A stretch of 64,000 nucleotides of DNA from Buddleja alternifolia (GCA_019426215.1 WHWC01000119.1:1-64000), one strand, 5' to 3'. Counted from the stretch's first letter, positions 11,527 to 23,072 are shown. Notes: generated by a model from the sequence alone, not told the origin. Numbers and translations: made by a program.

Positions 11527-13198
11527 TCGTCGCAGCGACGATCTAGCAGAGTATCTCAGCAGCCTGAGAGATATAGCTAGCTGCACAAAACGCAGTATGA
11601 TTTGTATGCCGTTGTAGAAGGAAGCTATGGAGATGATCCCTGTAACTATAATGAAGCAGCGACGGATATAGATTCCTCTAAGTGGCTTGAGGCTATGAAA
11701 GCAGAGATTGATTCGATGCATTTGAACCAAGTCTGGACTCTTACTGATCTACCAATTGGATGTAAAATGGATCTATAAGAAAAAGACTGGTCCAGAGGGC
11801 AAGGTGGATAGCTATAAGGCCAGGCTAGTGGCAAAAGGTTATAGTAAAAAAGAGGGCATTGACTATGAGGAAACTTTTTTACCAATAGCCATGATCAATT
11901 CTATTAAAATTCTGCTAGCCATAGCTGCAAACATAGACTATGAAGTCTGGCAAATGGATGTAAAGACCGCATTCTTAAATGGACACTTGATTGAGGACAT
12001 TTATATGCAATAGCCCAGGGGCTTTATATCCGAAGCCGACTCTCATAAAATTTGCAAACTTAATCGGTCCATCTATGGACTGAAGCAAGCCTCTCGGAGT
12101 TGGAATCTGAGGTTCGATGAAAAAGCCAAGAAATATGGCTTCATCAAGAATAAGGACGGACCGTATGTCTATAAAATGGTCAGTGGGAGCAAGTTGACAT
12201 TCCTGGAACTATACGTAGATGGCATACTACTTAAAGGGAATGACATAAGCTTATTGACTTCGATCAAGACATGGCTCTCAAGCACTTTCTCCATGAAAGA
12301 CTTGGGAGAAGCGACCTACATTCTAGGAATTCGCCTTTATAGAGATAGAGCGAATAGAATGATTGGTCTTTCCCAAGCGCTCTACCTAGGGAAAGTCCTT
12401 AAGAGATATGAAATGCATAACTCTAAGGGAGGACTTTTACCCATGAGACATGGCATTCATCTTTCCAAATTTATGAGTCCCAAAATGGACAAAGATAGAA
12501 TGGAAATGAGGAATATACCCTATGCATCCGCTGTGGGTAGTCTCATGTACGCGATGTTATGCACGAGGTCAAATCTGGCACATGCTGTAAGCATAGTCAG
12601 TAGGTTTCAATCTAACCCAGTGGAGCCTCACTGGACAGCAGTGAAGTGTATCTTAAAGTACTTAAGAAGAACTAAATATATGCTACTTATATATGGGAAT
12701 GGAGAATTAAAAGTGGATAGTTACACCGACTCAGATTTCCAATTTGATCCGGATGACCTTAAATCTACCTCTTGGTACATATTCACACTCAGTGGAGGAG
12801 CAGTGTCTTGGAAAAGTTCCAAGAAAAGCACAAATGCCGACTCCACAACGGAGGCAGAATATGTGGCAGCTTCTGAGGCAGCCAAAGAAGCTGTTTGAAT
12901 GTGAAAGTTCATAGCCGAACTTGGAGTGGTTCCTAGAGTGGAAATGTCATTGCCACTATGGTGTGACAACAACGGCGCAATTGCGCAAGCTAAATAACCA
13001 AGGTCTCACAAAAAATCTAAACACGTGATGAGGAAGTATCATATAATACAAGAAATCGTTGGAAGAGCCGATATAGTCGTGCAGAAAATAGCCTCAGGAG
13101 AAAACGTGGCCGACCCACTCACCAAGCCATTATCACAGGCCGTGCTAGATAAACATCTTGAGAAGATGGGAATCAAATACCATAGCGATTGGTGTTGA
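11527..13198 (+). pseudogene. COPIA-2 pol: reverse transcriptase and RNase H
   Basis: Fragments 11756-12013 (KWIYKKKTGPEGKVDSYKAR, DVKTAFLNGHL) and 12176-12898 carry RT and RNase H. The catalytic box at 12212-12223 reads YVDG, so the second Asp is gone and the RT would be inactive. A stop at 12011-12013 replaces the Gln of the YMEQP-type motif seen in COPIA-1 (CAG to TAG). RNase H keeps YTDSDFQ and TTEAEYVAASEAAKEAV, then a TGA at 12896. The tail to 13198 (QKIASGENVADPLTKPL) is in another frame. Confidence 0.9.
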
Positions 13199-13200
13199 GT

Positions 13201-13213
13201 GCAAGTGGGAGAT
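13201..13213 (+). other. Polypurine tract of COPIA-2
   Basis: GCAAGTGGGAGAT directly precedes the LTR start TGTTATG. It is identical to the COPIA-1 tract. Confidence 0.88.
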
Positions 13214-14911
13214 TGTTATGTGTATGCCCTGAATGCCTATGAGGAATTAGATTCAGTAGGTCTTAGATAAGTTATTTGTACAAAACGTTTGATGTTTTTA
13301 ATTATAGAATAAATGTTTTGATTGTGTTCATATTATTCTAATGGCATTTAACTGTGTTGAACAAATTAGTCCAAGAGATTTCAAGGTAGACTTTCCACCT
13401 CTTATGGACAAGAGGAGGCACTGGAACAGTCTAGTACTTAATCTCTGAAACTGGGAGTTCGTGAGTTAACGAATATTACTTGGGCATTAATATTTAACTC
13501 ATATGACACCTTCTGTGACACAAAAGTGCCAGTCATGCACTAATTAGATAGTGGGAGCTGGTGTCATGAATATGATTAATGGAATTAACATATTCGAACT
13601 CGACTCGCATTAATCCAATCACATAGGTACTTACTCTTTGACAGTCAATGATCGGGATTAAGATTGCGATAGTATGTGTGAACTTTAGACCTGAGGAGTC
13701 ATTTATAACATGCTTGTAGTATTGGATATGTTATCAGAGTAGTTAGATCCATATCACCTGGAAGGTGGGGTCGACTTTGAAGTACAATCCAATAGTGCAT
13801 TCGATGTTATAAGATAACTTGCCAAAACGGGATTCACCGTCTCGACAGTAAACGAGTATGTGACCTATACGATAGTAAGTAATTGATTACAAGTCTTTGG
13901 CCCAAGCATATAAATTACCCTGTGATTGTCACTGAGGGTAGTTTAGCAATTTCACATTATTATGATTCTAAGTACAGTATTAAGTTCTACGAGTTTCACT
14001 AAACCATGGCTCTTACTTGATCGGGTCACGTCGGTGAAAATTTTATACACATATAGTATTCGTAGTCAAGGTTCGTGATGACATGATCATCTCATTTTCA
14101 ATTGGGTTACGATTTGGTTCCACGGTGTTGGCTAGATGACAACCTTATCCTTTGGAATCCTCCCATTGCCAATTGAATCGAGCCTAGAGAGTCGCCCTAT
14201 GTGAAGAAAAGGAATGTTTCATTAAGATAAGGATATTTTGGTAAAATCACATTTGATGTCAATTGACTGACAAAATAGATGGCATGATTTAATTAAAGAT
14301 ATTTAATTGAATTAAATAAATTAATTAATCATATTAATTCATAAGTTAAATTAATTGGAAATTAATTTATAAGTTGAATTATATTAATTGGATTAATATA
14401 ATTAATTAATTACCAATTTGATTGGACTTGGATTTAATTAATTACACATGGGTTAAGTGAAAACAAAGCCCACAACCCATCCATTAAGGCCAATTCGGCC
14501 GCCCTTCTCAGTGTAAACCTAGGGAAGTCTTTTACTTGGTATAAGTAATCAGTTAATGTTAGAACTCCATATACACAAGTCACTGTTTTAGAATCTGACT
14601 CTGAGCCAAAATAAACCTAGAGCATTAGGAAAGAAAAAATCCCTCCCTCTCCATCCATCTAGCCGCCTGCAATTGTTGCCAAGGAGGAGATCGAGCTTTC
14701 TTAGAGAAATTTTCTTCCGCGTGATTATCTAGAGACTGGAGTCTGGGGCTGCTGCTGATAATTCTAGATTCAATAGACGGAAAAGGTAATTCGATTACTC
14801 TTATCAATTCTCATCAATTGATCTATATGCTTAATATCATGAATGTCCCCGAATTGAATTCTCGGGTGTGATTCGAATGAAAATTTTTATCCGCTAGACC
14901 AAATCATAACA
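13214..14911 (+). repeat. 3' LTR of COPIA-2
   Basis: 1,698 bp from TGTTATG to ATAACA, aligning along its length with the solo LTR at 20630-22295 and more distantly with the COPIA-4 LTR at 43754-45418. The last third is very AT-rich (ttaattaa runs 14280-14410). The sequence after it, accta, would be the right target duplication; the left partner is not in the window. Confidence 0.92.
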
Positions 14912-15880
14912 ACCTAATGGTTTTTGAGAACTACTGATATAGATTAGATTTAATTATAATTTACTTATACTAATTGATTATTTTTTATTTCTAACTATGT
15001 AATTATTATTACTTCAATAATCAAATATTACAACTATTTTCTCTAGAATTTCTAAACATAAACAAATAATTCATTATTTAAATAAATATTAAATTGATAC
15101 AATAGATGTAATTAGAATTTGTGTTTGACTCAATGACTCTTGCTCACATTATTTGACCTTATGATAGCAGGCCTTGGTTCACTGGAATTTGGACTAAAAA
15201 GTGTTGACAGTTCATTCAAATCCTGGAAGTCTATATTAATTTGGTACTCTAATTTCTCAATTGTTATTGCGTTTGAGTCGACTCTTCTTGATCCATATTT
15301 AATTCAATTGATATATCCTGAAATAAGAGCTTTATGCTATTCCAGAATAAAATTGTGGAAAGTGGCTAAATATGAGTGGGTGTTATTGTCGGAGAAATAT
15401 AGCAAGATTTGTTAAGGGTTAGAATGATCAAGAAACAAACCAAGTTTTTTACAGAACTTAAAAATTAATTCTAGAATAGAATATTTTAATAAAATTGAGT
15501 TTTAAAAAGATAGCTTAATTGCCAAAGGTAACTTTAATAGTTCCAGTAATGTACCATGCTTATAGATATTGACATATATATCTATATTTCTATATTTTTA
15601 AAGGAAATTACCGGTTAATAGAGTAAGAGAAAATTGATTTACCTCAAACTATTTTTAAAAAAAAATACTTAGCATCATTACAACCTAGAATTACTTGATT
15701 GAAGTATTATTATTTTGTATGAAATATTACAGTTGAATGCATTCAACATTAAAAAATTTATACTGATAAGTACAAGCTTGTATTAGAATTTCTTATTTTC
15801 ATATACAGTACTTTTATATAGAAATTCTTTAGTATATAATTATATGTGGTTTTACGTGCAACGCACATACACTCTACTAT
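14912..15880. other. AT-rich non-repetitive stretch, no recognised gene
   Basis: No protein family recognised. A 91-codon open frame at 15140-15415 has aromatic and hydrophobic residues but no motif I know and no clear coding context; it could be a decayed gene fragment. Near 15847-15870 the bases gtgcaacgcac form a short stem typical of plant Helitron 3' ends, but no CTRR terminus follows. Confidence 0.4.
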
Positions 15881-16249
15881 TCTATACCAATATAAAAGTG
15901 TGGATCTTGGAAGGTATTTCTTCCAATTGTGAGATTACAGTGTTGCCCTTACTTGAGTAACTCACTAAATGATATAACAATTTAAAAAAAATATTGGTAA
16001 ACTAAAGGCCTCCAACGAAACTGCCGAAATTGCTCTTCAATAAACAAATACATGGTAAATTAAAAATCTATACTAATATTAAAGTGTGGATCTTGGAAGG
16101 TGTTTCTTCCAGTTATGATATTACAGTATTGCCCTTACTTGAGTAACTCACTAAAGATATAACAATTTTAAAAAATAGTGGTAAACTAAAGACCTCCAAT
16201 GAAACTGCCGAAATTGCTCTTCAATAAACAAATACATGGTAAATTAAAA
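15881..16249 (+). repeat. Helitron-like 5' end in two tandem copies
   Basis: 15881 and 16067 both start TCTATAC(C/T)AATAT(A/T)AAAG, the type of 5' terminus seen in plant Helitrons, and the following ~180 bases align closely (cttgccc-like cttacttgagtaactcactaaa, cctccaacgaaactgccgaaattgctc). The period is 186 bp. No Rep/helicase coding sequence and no certain 3' terminus are visible. Confidence 0.5.
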
Positions 16250-16649
16250 GTCTCTCAAAAATTGCTGCAAAGATTAAGCAGGGATAAACTAAAAGCCTCG
16301 GATAATGGCAAAAACTACCAGCTAATTATATCATTAATGACTTCAGTATCATATAAGATAAAGTGATCAATATTTTATGCATCGAATAGAAGCAAATCGG
16401 CTGGCAAAATAGATTATTCTTAATCGATCTCCTCTACCGAAATCGAAGAAGATGACTTTGTGGTCTTCTCAAATTCGACATCCTCATGAAGAGGAGTCCT
16501 GGGAAGAAGGTAGTTGGTAGTTGCTGCTATCGACAAACTCAAATTCTTTAATCAAAAAGCCTAAGTCTCAACTTATTGCCACCTTTGCTTGAGCCAGCCC
16601 ACAAAATCAATGGAGGCACCTGATGATGAATTATCCCTTTTTTACAACT
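16250..16649. other. Unassigned stretch
   Basis: No gene or repeat boundary recognised. The part 16380-16640 is less AT-rich and could derive from a gene exon, but no frame gives a family match I can name. Confidence 0.3.
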
Positions 16650-17340
16650 CACTACAAAAAGTATCATTTATTGTGGGGATGAATTTCGTTACAATAATGC
16701 AAAAATTCATCACAATAGTCTAATGTGAGGAAAACATTTCGTCACAAGGTCGTCGTAGCAGGGCCCTCACAATAAGTTATTGTGACGACACAGCGTTCCT
16801 CGCATAAAGTTTTGAGAGAAACATGTGCTTCGTCACAATAAGGGATCTATTGCGACGACTATTTCCTCGCATAAGAGTATTCTTTCTCGCATTTGATTTG
16901 TTCCTCACAATAGATCACCTAAAGTGACGACATTTTCGTCGTGTTAGATAGTATGTCCTCGCAATATTTCAGAATAATGTGACGAAATATTTGCTCACAA
17001 TATTTCTGGAAGTTAATATGATGAATATTTTCTCACAATATAGTACCTCAATTTTGACTCTTTAGAATGCAGATGCGACGAAATATTCCTCATGATAAGT
17101 AAACTTAATGTGATGATCATTTCCTCACTTTAGGGTTTTTCATATTGATACAAATATCTGTAGAATGCACCTGAGAGGAATTATCCCTCACAATATGGAC
17201 AATATCTTCATAACCTATTTTCTAATGTGAGGAACCTGTCATCAAAACACTTTTATCCAATGTGTGGAATATATCATCACAAAACCTTAGTTATCATCAC
17301 AATAACCTTTCACAAAAATGTCATACATACCAATATATAG
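16650..17340 (+). mobile_element. CACTA-like (En/Spm) terminus with subterminal repeats
   Basis: Begins CACTACAAAAAG, the form of a CACTA terminal inverted repeat. It is followed by about 650 bases dense in short subterminal motifs in both orientations: cacaata, gtgacga, tcctcgcat and tcctcaca. CACTA transposases bind such arrays. No matching right terminus was seen before 18128, and no transposase is encoded, so this is probably a truncated or end-only copy. Confidence 0.6.
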
Positions 17341-17591
17341 GTGTCAACTTTTGATCTTGAAATAACTTCAATTAGTTGACCACACACAAATTTCATCATC
17401 CTATCCAACTGATGGAAAATTACATATGTTGGAAATTCAGATGAGTAACAGTGGCATCAACATAAGTAAATGATGGAAACAGGAAGGAAATTAGTATGAC
17501 TGGTTAAAAATGGTGATGTGAATTTGGTAGACAAGTTCAAGTGTCCTATGGCCCGTGATTTGGTGAATTTGGTTTAAATGTTTTATCCAAA

Positions 17592-17909
17592 CATTTGATT
17601 TTGGAAAAATCATGAAATTTACAGAAATAGCTGAAAATGTTAACTGAAACTAAAACATGGTGTGTTTAACCGTTCTAATTATAATGATACATATTATTTC
17701 TTTCATAAGTGTATTCAACTGTAGATCATTGAATTGTTTCAACTTTCTCGCATTTGATTTTGGAAAAATCATGAAATTTACAGAAATAGCTGAAAATTTT
17801 AACTGAAACTAAAACATGGTGTGTTTAACCGTTCTAATTATAATGATACATATTATTTCTTTCATAAGTGTATTCAATTGTAGATCATTGAATTGTTTCA
17901 ACTTTCTCG
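17592..17909 (+). repeat. 159-bp tandem duplication
   Basis: 17592-17750 and 17751-17909 are head-to-tail copies that differ at only two positions I can see (ctgaaaatgtt/ttt and tcaactg/tcaattg). Both start catttgattttgg. There is no coding frame. Such low divergence points to a recent event. Confidence 0.9.
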
Positions 17910-18128
17910 CATTCAATTCTTGACGCATATTATCGCGATTGTTACATCTTCTCTTATAATTTAGTCTAGAGATAATTAACTCATAACCTTATGTGATTTA
18001 AACAATCTCTTTTATTGAATTTTTCAGCAACTTCTATCATTAATTTAATTCGTATCAGTAAAATTGTGCTTGATTTTTGCTAATTATAGTAAAAATGGGT
18101 ATAATGGGTAATTAAGGGGTGGTAATTA

Positions 18129-18617
18129 TAGTATGTGAAAATGTCACGTGATTGCCACGTGGGGAGGGAATCCGACCCAACACACGATAAGTTACGCTAT
18201 GGATTGGTTGATATTTAGACTGCACTCGCTATAGGCGAGCTGCCTACGTACCCACTACGATGGGATTAAGTTTTTTCATAGTTCAATAGTGAAATTGCCC
18301 TCAAAGGATGCCTGCAGATTCCTCTAGTGGTCTTTTGTGGAGAGAGTAGATAATGATTTATCATCAGCTCTTTTTGGAGTATATATAGAGCTGATATTGG
18401 GCAATGGGCTAGGGCCTGACTATCGGCCCATTTGCTTATTTATTTAAAATAGTGAATATATATTTTGTGATTGTCGGCCCACATATGATTGTAGACCACT
18501 TGCCAGATTGGGGCTCGAGCACATTAATTGTACCAAGTTATAACAGTGTGATAACCCAGTCCAAATCCATAGGTGGGCTAATTACAATTATGCCCTTAGC
18601 AAAATTGGTGCACATCA
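18129..18617 (-). repeat. 3' LTR of GYPSY-1
   Basis: Aligns with 22347-22835. Typical phrases are tgattgccacgtggggagggaatcc split by position, gcgagctgcctacgtacccac, and an end at ...gcacatca. GYPSY-2 and GYPSY-3 LTRs share the same core. Confidence 0.85.
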
Positions 18618-18624
18618 TAATGCC

Positions 18625-19012
18625 ATCTGTCAGGGCTTGGAAAGGGTTTGGAGTAGGGGGCTGGCCAATGTTGTGATTGAATGTGATAGTTATGAGGCTA
18701 TGTTGAGTATTAGAGAGGGTACCTACTCTCATAGATACTTTGGATTTATTGAGCAAATTCGATCTTGGTTGAGCCGTGCTTGGCAGGTGGTTGTGGCCCA
18801 TATATGGCGAGAAGCAAATAAACCCGCAGACATTCTCGCTAAGTCGGGAATGCATAGTAGCATGATGCCACTGGATATCCCTACCTATGACATCGTTAGG
18901 CTCCTGGAAGACGACAAAAGAGGCAAGCGTTGGCCAAGACGTATAACTAGTATCCCGGGTTTGTCGAGATAACTTTTAGGGTAACACCCTTCTCTTTGTA
19001 TTTTAAAAAAAA
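18625..19012 (+). mobile_element. 5'-truncated L1-type LINE copy
   Basis: A 388-bp insert ending in 12 A residues (19005-19016, shared with the repeat) and bounded by a perfect 24-bp direct repeat (18601-18624 and 19013-19036, both starting aaaattggtgcacatc). Long TSD, poly-A tail and 5' truncation are the hallmarks of target-primed reverse transcription. The GYPSY-1 right LTR keeps the unoccupied form (aaaagtggtgcacatcat at 22818-22835). Confidence 0.92.
18637..18972 (+). pseudogene. LINE ORF2 C-terminal RNase H-like fragment
   Basis: About 111 codons. The fragment resembles the plant-type RNase H domain (RVT_3) at the end of plant L1 ORF2: GLANVVIECDSYEAM with the catalytic Asp in ECDS, WQVVVAHIWREANKPADILAK with the final His/Asn/Asp helix, and a short basic tail before the stop at 18970-18972. 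The first RNase H strand and all of the endonuclease and RT are missing because the copy is 5'-truncated. It could not act alone. Confidence 0.82.
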
Positions 19013-19194
19013 AAAATTGGTGCACATCATAATGCCTCCTGCTCCCAGTTGTGCTATAAAGGATACCCGAGAGTATAAATATGTTTGGGTGTGTGGCAAA
19101 TTTTGTCGACTCGGGGGGTCTAACGAGTCGCCCCTTTGAAGGGTGATATCATAAGTGTTACCTCGAGGGAATGTAGGTATCACCTTGAGGCAAC

Positions 19195-19380
19195 ACTCGT
19201 GGCTACCTCGAGGTCGGATGCCTCGAGGTCGAGCGCCGCAAGGTCAGGTACCTCGGGGTCGAGTGCCGCAGGATCAGGTGCCTCGGGGTCTAGCGCCGCA
19301 AGGTCGGATGCCTCGAGATCGAGCGCCACGAGGTCGGATGCCTCGGGGTCGAGTGCCTCAAGGTCGGATGCCTTACAATG
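19195..19380. repeat. GC-rich 24-bp tandem array in GYPSY-1
   Basis: About eight imperfect copies of a 24-base unit built from cctcgaggtcggatg and cgagcgccgcaaggtc. All three forward frames stay open, giving Ser/Ala/Gly/Arg-rich low-complexity peptides, which is an artefact of a repeat length divisible by three. Related arrays lie at 32290-32650 and 39790-39945. Confidence 0.85.
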
Positions 19381-20234
19381 CCAAAGTGTGTGAGGTATTT
19401 CGATTTGGGTATGCATTTCATGTCTTAGGGGGAACTCTTAAGTTATGAACCTCTACCCCACTTGACTAATAACCTCAGAGGGGTTATTAAGTTAGTCGAC
19501 GAGGCACTTTAGAAGAATTTTTGTTGGTGAGATGTGCTTCAAGCAAACCTTTATTTCTGAGATACACCTCATAAAGAGGGGCTTGTCGTCTCGAAAGAGA
19601 CTTAGAATTTTGAGGCCTCTATTTGGGGTTTCAGCATCTTGGAGGCTCGTGTGCCTTACCCAATGGTGGTATATATTTTTCCTGAAGGGAACTTATCCTC
19701 TCAAAGAGGATTTGGAATATTTAGGCTTCGCCTTGTCCCACAATGGGGTGCGCTGCTTTACCTCAAGGCGAGGGGATTAGAACCTTGGCCTTGAGGTGTG
19801 GTGGTTGTTTTTTCCTCACTGTAGTGGTAGATTTATTTTCTATGGCCTTTTGCACTTGTTGGATGTTTTCTTATGTAAAACCCATGAAGTAGGTTGGACC
19901 ATATCTTAAAAATGTTTTTGCTCACCTATTAGCTAGGAGAGTCCTTCCCTCAAGAGGGATTTCAGTAGCGAGCAGACGTATCACTTGTATGTGACAAGGG
20001 GGTCGCTCCACTGTTGTCCTTCCCTCAAGAGGGGCTCGCTCCGCTACTGTCCCTGGGGGCCTCCTCTAGAAACTCACGTCTGTGTGCCGTTGCGGTGTGT
20101 AGCTTAGGGCTTTTGCTGAAGTTTTTTGCCTCCGGGTAATTCCTCGCCTAGATGTTGCGCGAGTTACCTCGTATAGACAGGTGAGATTTAACATCATGGT
20201 CTAGTCTCGTATGGCATATTTACCCGTGAATCAT
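19381..20234. other. GYPSY-1 internal region, non-coding
   Basis: Pyrimidine/purine mixed sequence with short repeats of ccctcaagagggatt (19950, 20020) and cctctcaaagagg. The mirrored region in GYPSY-2 (about 32660-32930) has the same cctcgaggcaaaag style. No protein recognised. Confidence 0.55.
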
Positions 20235-20520
20235 ATGTTGGGCCTTTTTAGGCTTCAAGTAAGTCTTTACTTCTTTCTTCGTGGCTTCATGAGCTCTAGC
20301 AGGGTGTACCTCGTAGCTTCATAAGCACTAGGTCAATTACTTAATTATTTTGCTGTACCCTGTGGCTTCATGAGCACTAGTGGGGTGTTTTGTACCCCAT
20401 GGCTTCATAAGCGCTAGCGAGGTGTTATGTACCCCGTGACTTCACGAGCGCTAGCAGAGTTTTTTGTACCCCGTGGCTTCACGAGCATTAGCGGGGTGTT
20501 CAGTTATTTTTATGTGTCTT
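20235..20520. repeat. Tandem repeats of about 43 bp in GYPSY-1
   Basis: Five to six copies containing gtggcttcatgagcactag and ggggtgttttgtacccc. The reverse complement family is found in GYPSY-2 at 31915-32105, which confirms the two elements are in opposite orientation. Confidence 0.82.
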
Positions 20521-20629
20521 TAGTAGGATTTTATGAGTGCCAAGAGTCCTAGCCTCTCTGGGTGTTTTTCTATATTTGAGAATCACTTGCTAACATTTTG
20601 CTTAAAAAACACTAGCATTTTGCTATTCT

Positions 20630-22295
20630 TGTTAGGTGTATGCCCTGAATGCCTATGAGGAATTAGATTCAGTAGGTCTTAGATAAGTTATTTGTACAAA
20701 ACGTTTGATGTTTTTAATTATAGAATAAATGTTTTGATTGTGTTCATATTATTCTAATGGCATTTAACTGTGTTGAACAAATTAGTCCAAGAGATTTCAA
20801 GGTAGACTTTCCACCTCTTATGGACAAGAGGAGGCACTGGAACAGTCTAGTACTTAATCTCTGAAACTGGGAGTTCGTGAGTTAACGAATATTAATTGGG
20901 CATTAATATTCAACTCATATGACACCTTCTTTGACAAAGAAGTGCCATTCGTACACTAATTAGATAGTGGGAGCGGGTGTCATGAATATGATTAATGGAA
21001 TTAACATATTTCAACTCGACTCGCATTAATCCAATCATATGGGTATTTACTCTTTGACAGTCAATGATCAGGATTAAGATTGAGATAGTATGTGTGAACT
21101 TTAGACCCGAGGAGTCATTTATAACATGCTTGTACTATTGGATATGTTATCAAAGTAGTTAGACCCGAATCACCTGATAGGTGGGGTCGACTTCCAAATA
21201 CGATCCAATAGTGCATTCGATGTTGTAAGATAACTTGTCAAAACGGGATTCACTGTCTCGATATTAAACAAGTATGTGACATGTACGATCGTAAGTAATT
21301 GAAATTATAAGACTTTGGCCAAAGCATATAAACTATCCCGTGATTGTCATTGAGGGTAGTTTGGTAATTTCACATTATTATGATTCTAAGTACAGTATCA
21401 AGTTCTATGAGTTTGACTAAACTATGGCTCTTACTTGATCGGGTCACGTCGGTGAAGAGTTTATATACATATGGTATTCTTAGTCAAGGTTCGTGATGAC
21501 ATGATCATCTCGTATTCAATTGGGTTACAATTTGGTTCTACGGTATTGGCTAGGTGACAACATTATCCTTTGGAATCCTCCCATTGCCAATTGAATCGAG
21601 CCTAGAGAGTCATGTTATGTGAAGAAAAGGATTATGTCCTTATGCTAAGGGTATTTTGGTAAAATCACATTTGATGTGAATTGACTGACAAAATAGATGG
21701 CATGATTTAATTAAAGATTAATTGGATTAAATAAATTAATTAATCATATTAATTTATAAGTTAAATTAATTGGAAATTAATTTATAAGTTGAATTATATT
21801 AATTAGATTAATATTAATTAGATTAGTATAATTAATTAATTACCAATTGGATTGGACTTGGATTAAATTAATTACACATTCGGCCGCCCCTCTTAAGTAA
21901 ACCTAGGGGAGTCTTTTACGTGGTATAATTAATCAGTCAGTGTCAGAACTCCACACACACAAGTCATTGTTTTAGAATCTGACACTGAGCCAAAATAAAC
22001 CTAGAGCAATAGGAAAGAGAAAGCCCTCCCTCTCTCTCCAAGCTAGCCGCCTGCAATTGTTGCCGAGGAGGAGATCGAGCTTTTCTTAGAAGAATTTTTC
22101 TTCCGAGTGATTATCTGGAGGTAGGAGTCAGGGGCTGTTGCTGATAATTCGAGATTCAATAGACGAAAAAGGTAATTCGATTACTCTTGTCAATTCTCAT
22201 CAATTGATCTATATGCTATATCATGAATATCCCCGGATTGGATTCTTGTGTGTGATTCAGAACAAAAATTCGATCCACGAGACCGAATCACAATA
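20630..22295 (+). repeat. Solo copia LTR inside GYPSY-1
   Basis: 1,666 bp from TGTTAGG to CAATA, aligned end to end with the COPIA-2 3' LTR (13214-14911). It is flanked by attct (20625-20629) and atact (22296-22300), a 5-bp target duplication with one mismatch. No internal sequence is attached. Solo LTRs arise by recombination between the two LTRs of one element. Confidence 0.9.
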
Positions 22296-22346
22296 ATACT
22301 TGAGCGCCACTTGCTAGGATTTTACTTAAGAAACACTAGCGTTTGT

Positions 22347-22835
22347 TAGTATGTGAAAAATGTCACGTGATTGCCACGTGGGGAGGGAATCCTACCCAAC
22401 ACACAACAAACTAGGCTGTGGATTGGTTAATTTTTAAACTGCACTCGCTATAGGCGAGCTGCCTACGTACCCACGACGATGGGATCAAGTCTTTTCATAG
22501 TTCAATAGTGGAATTGCATTCAGAGGATACCAACAAATTCCTCTGGTGGTCTTCTGTGGAGAGAACAGATAATGATCTATCATCATCTCTTCGTGGGGTA
22601 TATATACAGCTGATGGTGAGCTACGAGCCAGGGACTGACTACTGGCCCTTTTGCATATTTATCTAAAATAGCAAATATATATTTCGTGATTGTCGGCCCA
22701 AATATGATTGTAGCCCACTTGCCAGATTGTGCTCGACCACATTAATTGTACCAAGCTATACCGGGGTGATAACCCGGTCCAAATTCATAGGTGGGCTAAT
22801 TACAATTATGTCCTTAGCAAAAGTGGTGCACATCA
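22347..22835 (-). repeat. 5' LTR of GYPSY-1
   Basis: Direct repeat of 18129-18617 with a few dozen differences. The sequence just before it (aaacactagcgtttgt) is the same internal tandem repeat that precedes the solo LTR at 20584-20628, rather than a primer binding site. Confidence 0.85.
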
Positions 22836-23072
22836 TAGATTAACCAAAAACAAAAAGGGAATTCAGTTAGAAATACAAAACTTTGGTCTATTTCTCTTAA
22901 GACTGACTAGGAAAAATATAATAATTGTGGTACTTTAGGTTATAGAATTGAGTAATATAGCAAATTCCTATATATTTGCTTATTCAAAACTCACACAAGA
23001 CCAATGCTAATAGTACCTTTAAGAGAAAATCCCTAGATGTTAGGTGTATTTTCAACAGAAGCCGCAACCAGC
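22836..23072. other. Short unassigned spacer
   Basis: AT-rich DNA between GYPSY-1 and the TRIM. No gene or repeat recognised. Confidence 0.4.

Larger units (their letters stand above)
8889..14911 (+). mobile_element. COPIA-2, 5'-truncated Ty1/copia retrotransposon
   Basis: Plus-strand element of the same group as COPIA-1 and COPIA-4. Sequence from 8889 matches the COPIA-4 leader from about 46873 (ggttgcaag...gagttgatgg). It therefore lacks its own 5' LTR, primer binding site and roughly the first 1.4 kb of leader. Gag, protease, integrase, RT and RNase H follow in copia order, then a polypurine tract and a complete 3' LTR. The simplest reading is that COPIA-1 inserted into the COPIA-2 leader and that the missing 5' part lies left of the window. 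Confidence 0.9.
18129..22835 (-). mobile_element. GYPSY-1, internally deleted Ty3/gypsy-type element
   Basis: Two directly repeated ~489-bp LTRs (18129-18617 and 22347-22835) flank a short internal region. The LTRs and internal repeats match GYPSY-2 in reverse, so this copy is minus-strand. The internal region keeps only the part next to the 3' LTR: GC-rich palindromic array, ct-tcat-gag-ca repeats. The primer binding site expected before 22347 is absent, so gag and pol were deleted. A LINE sits at the 3' LTR/polypurine junction and a solo copia LTR splits the internal region. No clear TSD was found. Confidence 0.82.

Noticed and set aside
15140..15415. 91-codon open frame as a possible host gene
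   Set aside because: No motif, no splice context and AT-rich surroundings; length is possible by chance.
19136..19448. Open frames in all three forward frames and one reverse frame, rich in Ser/Ala/Arg/Pro
   Set aside because: They follow from a 24-base GC-rich tandem repeat without stop codons, not from a gene.
18129..22840. Target-site duplication for GYPSY-1
   Set aside because: Candidate flanks (aatta or tatag on the left, tagat on the right) do not match at any reasonable LTR boundary.
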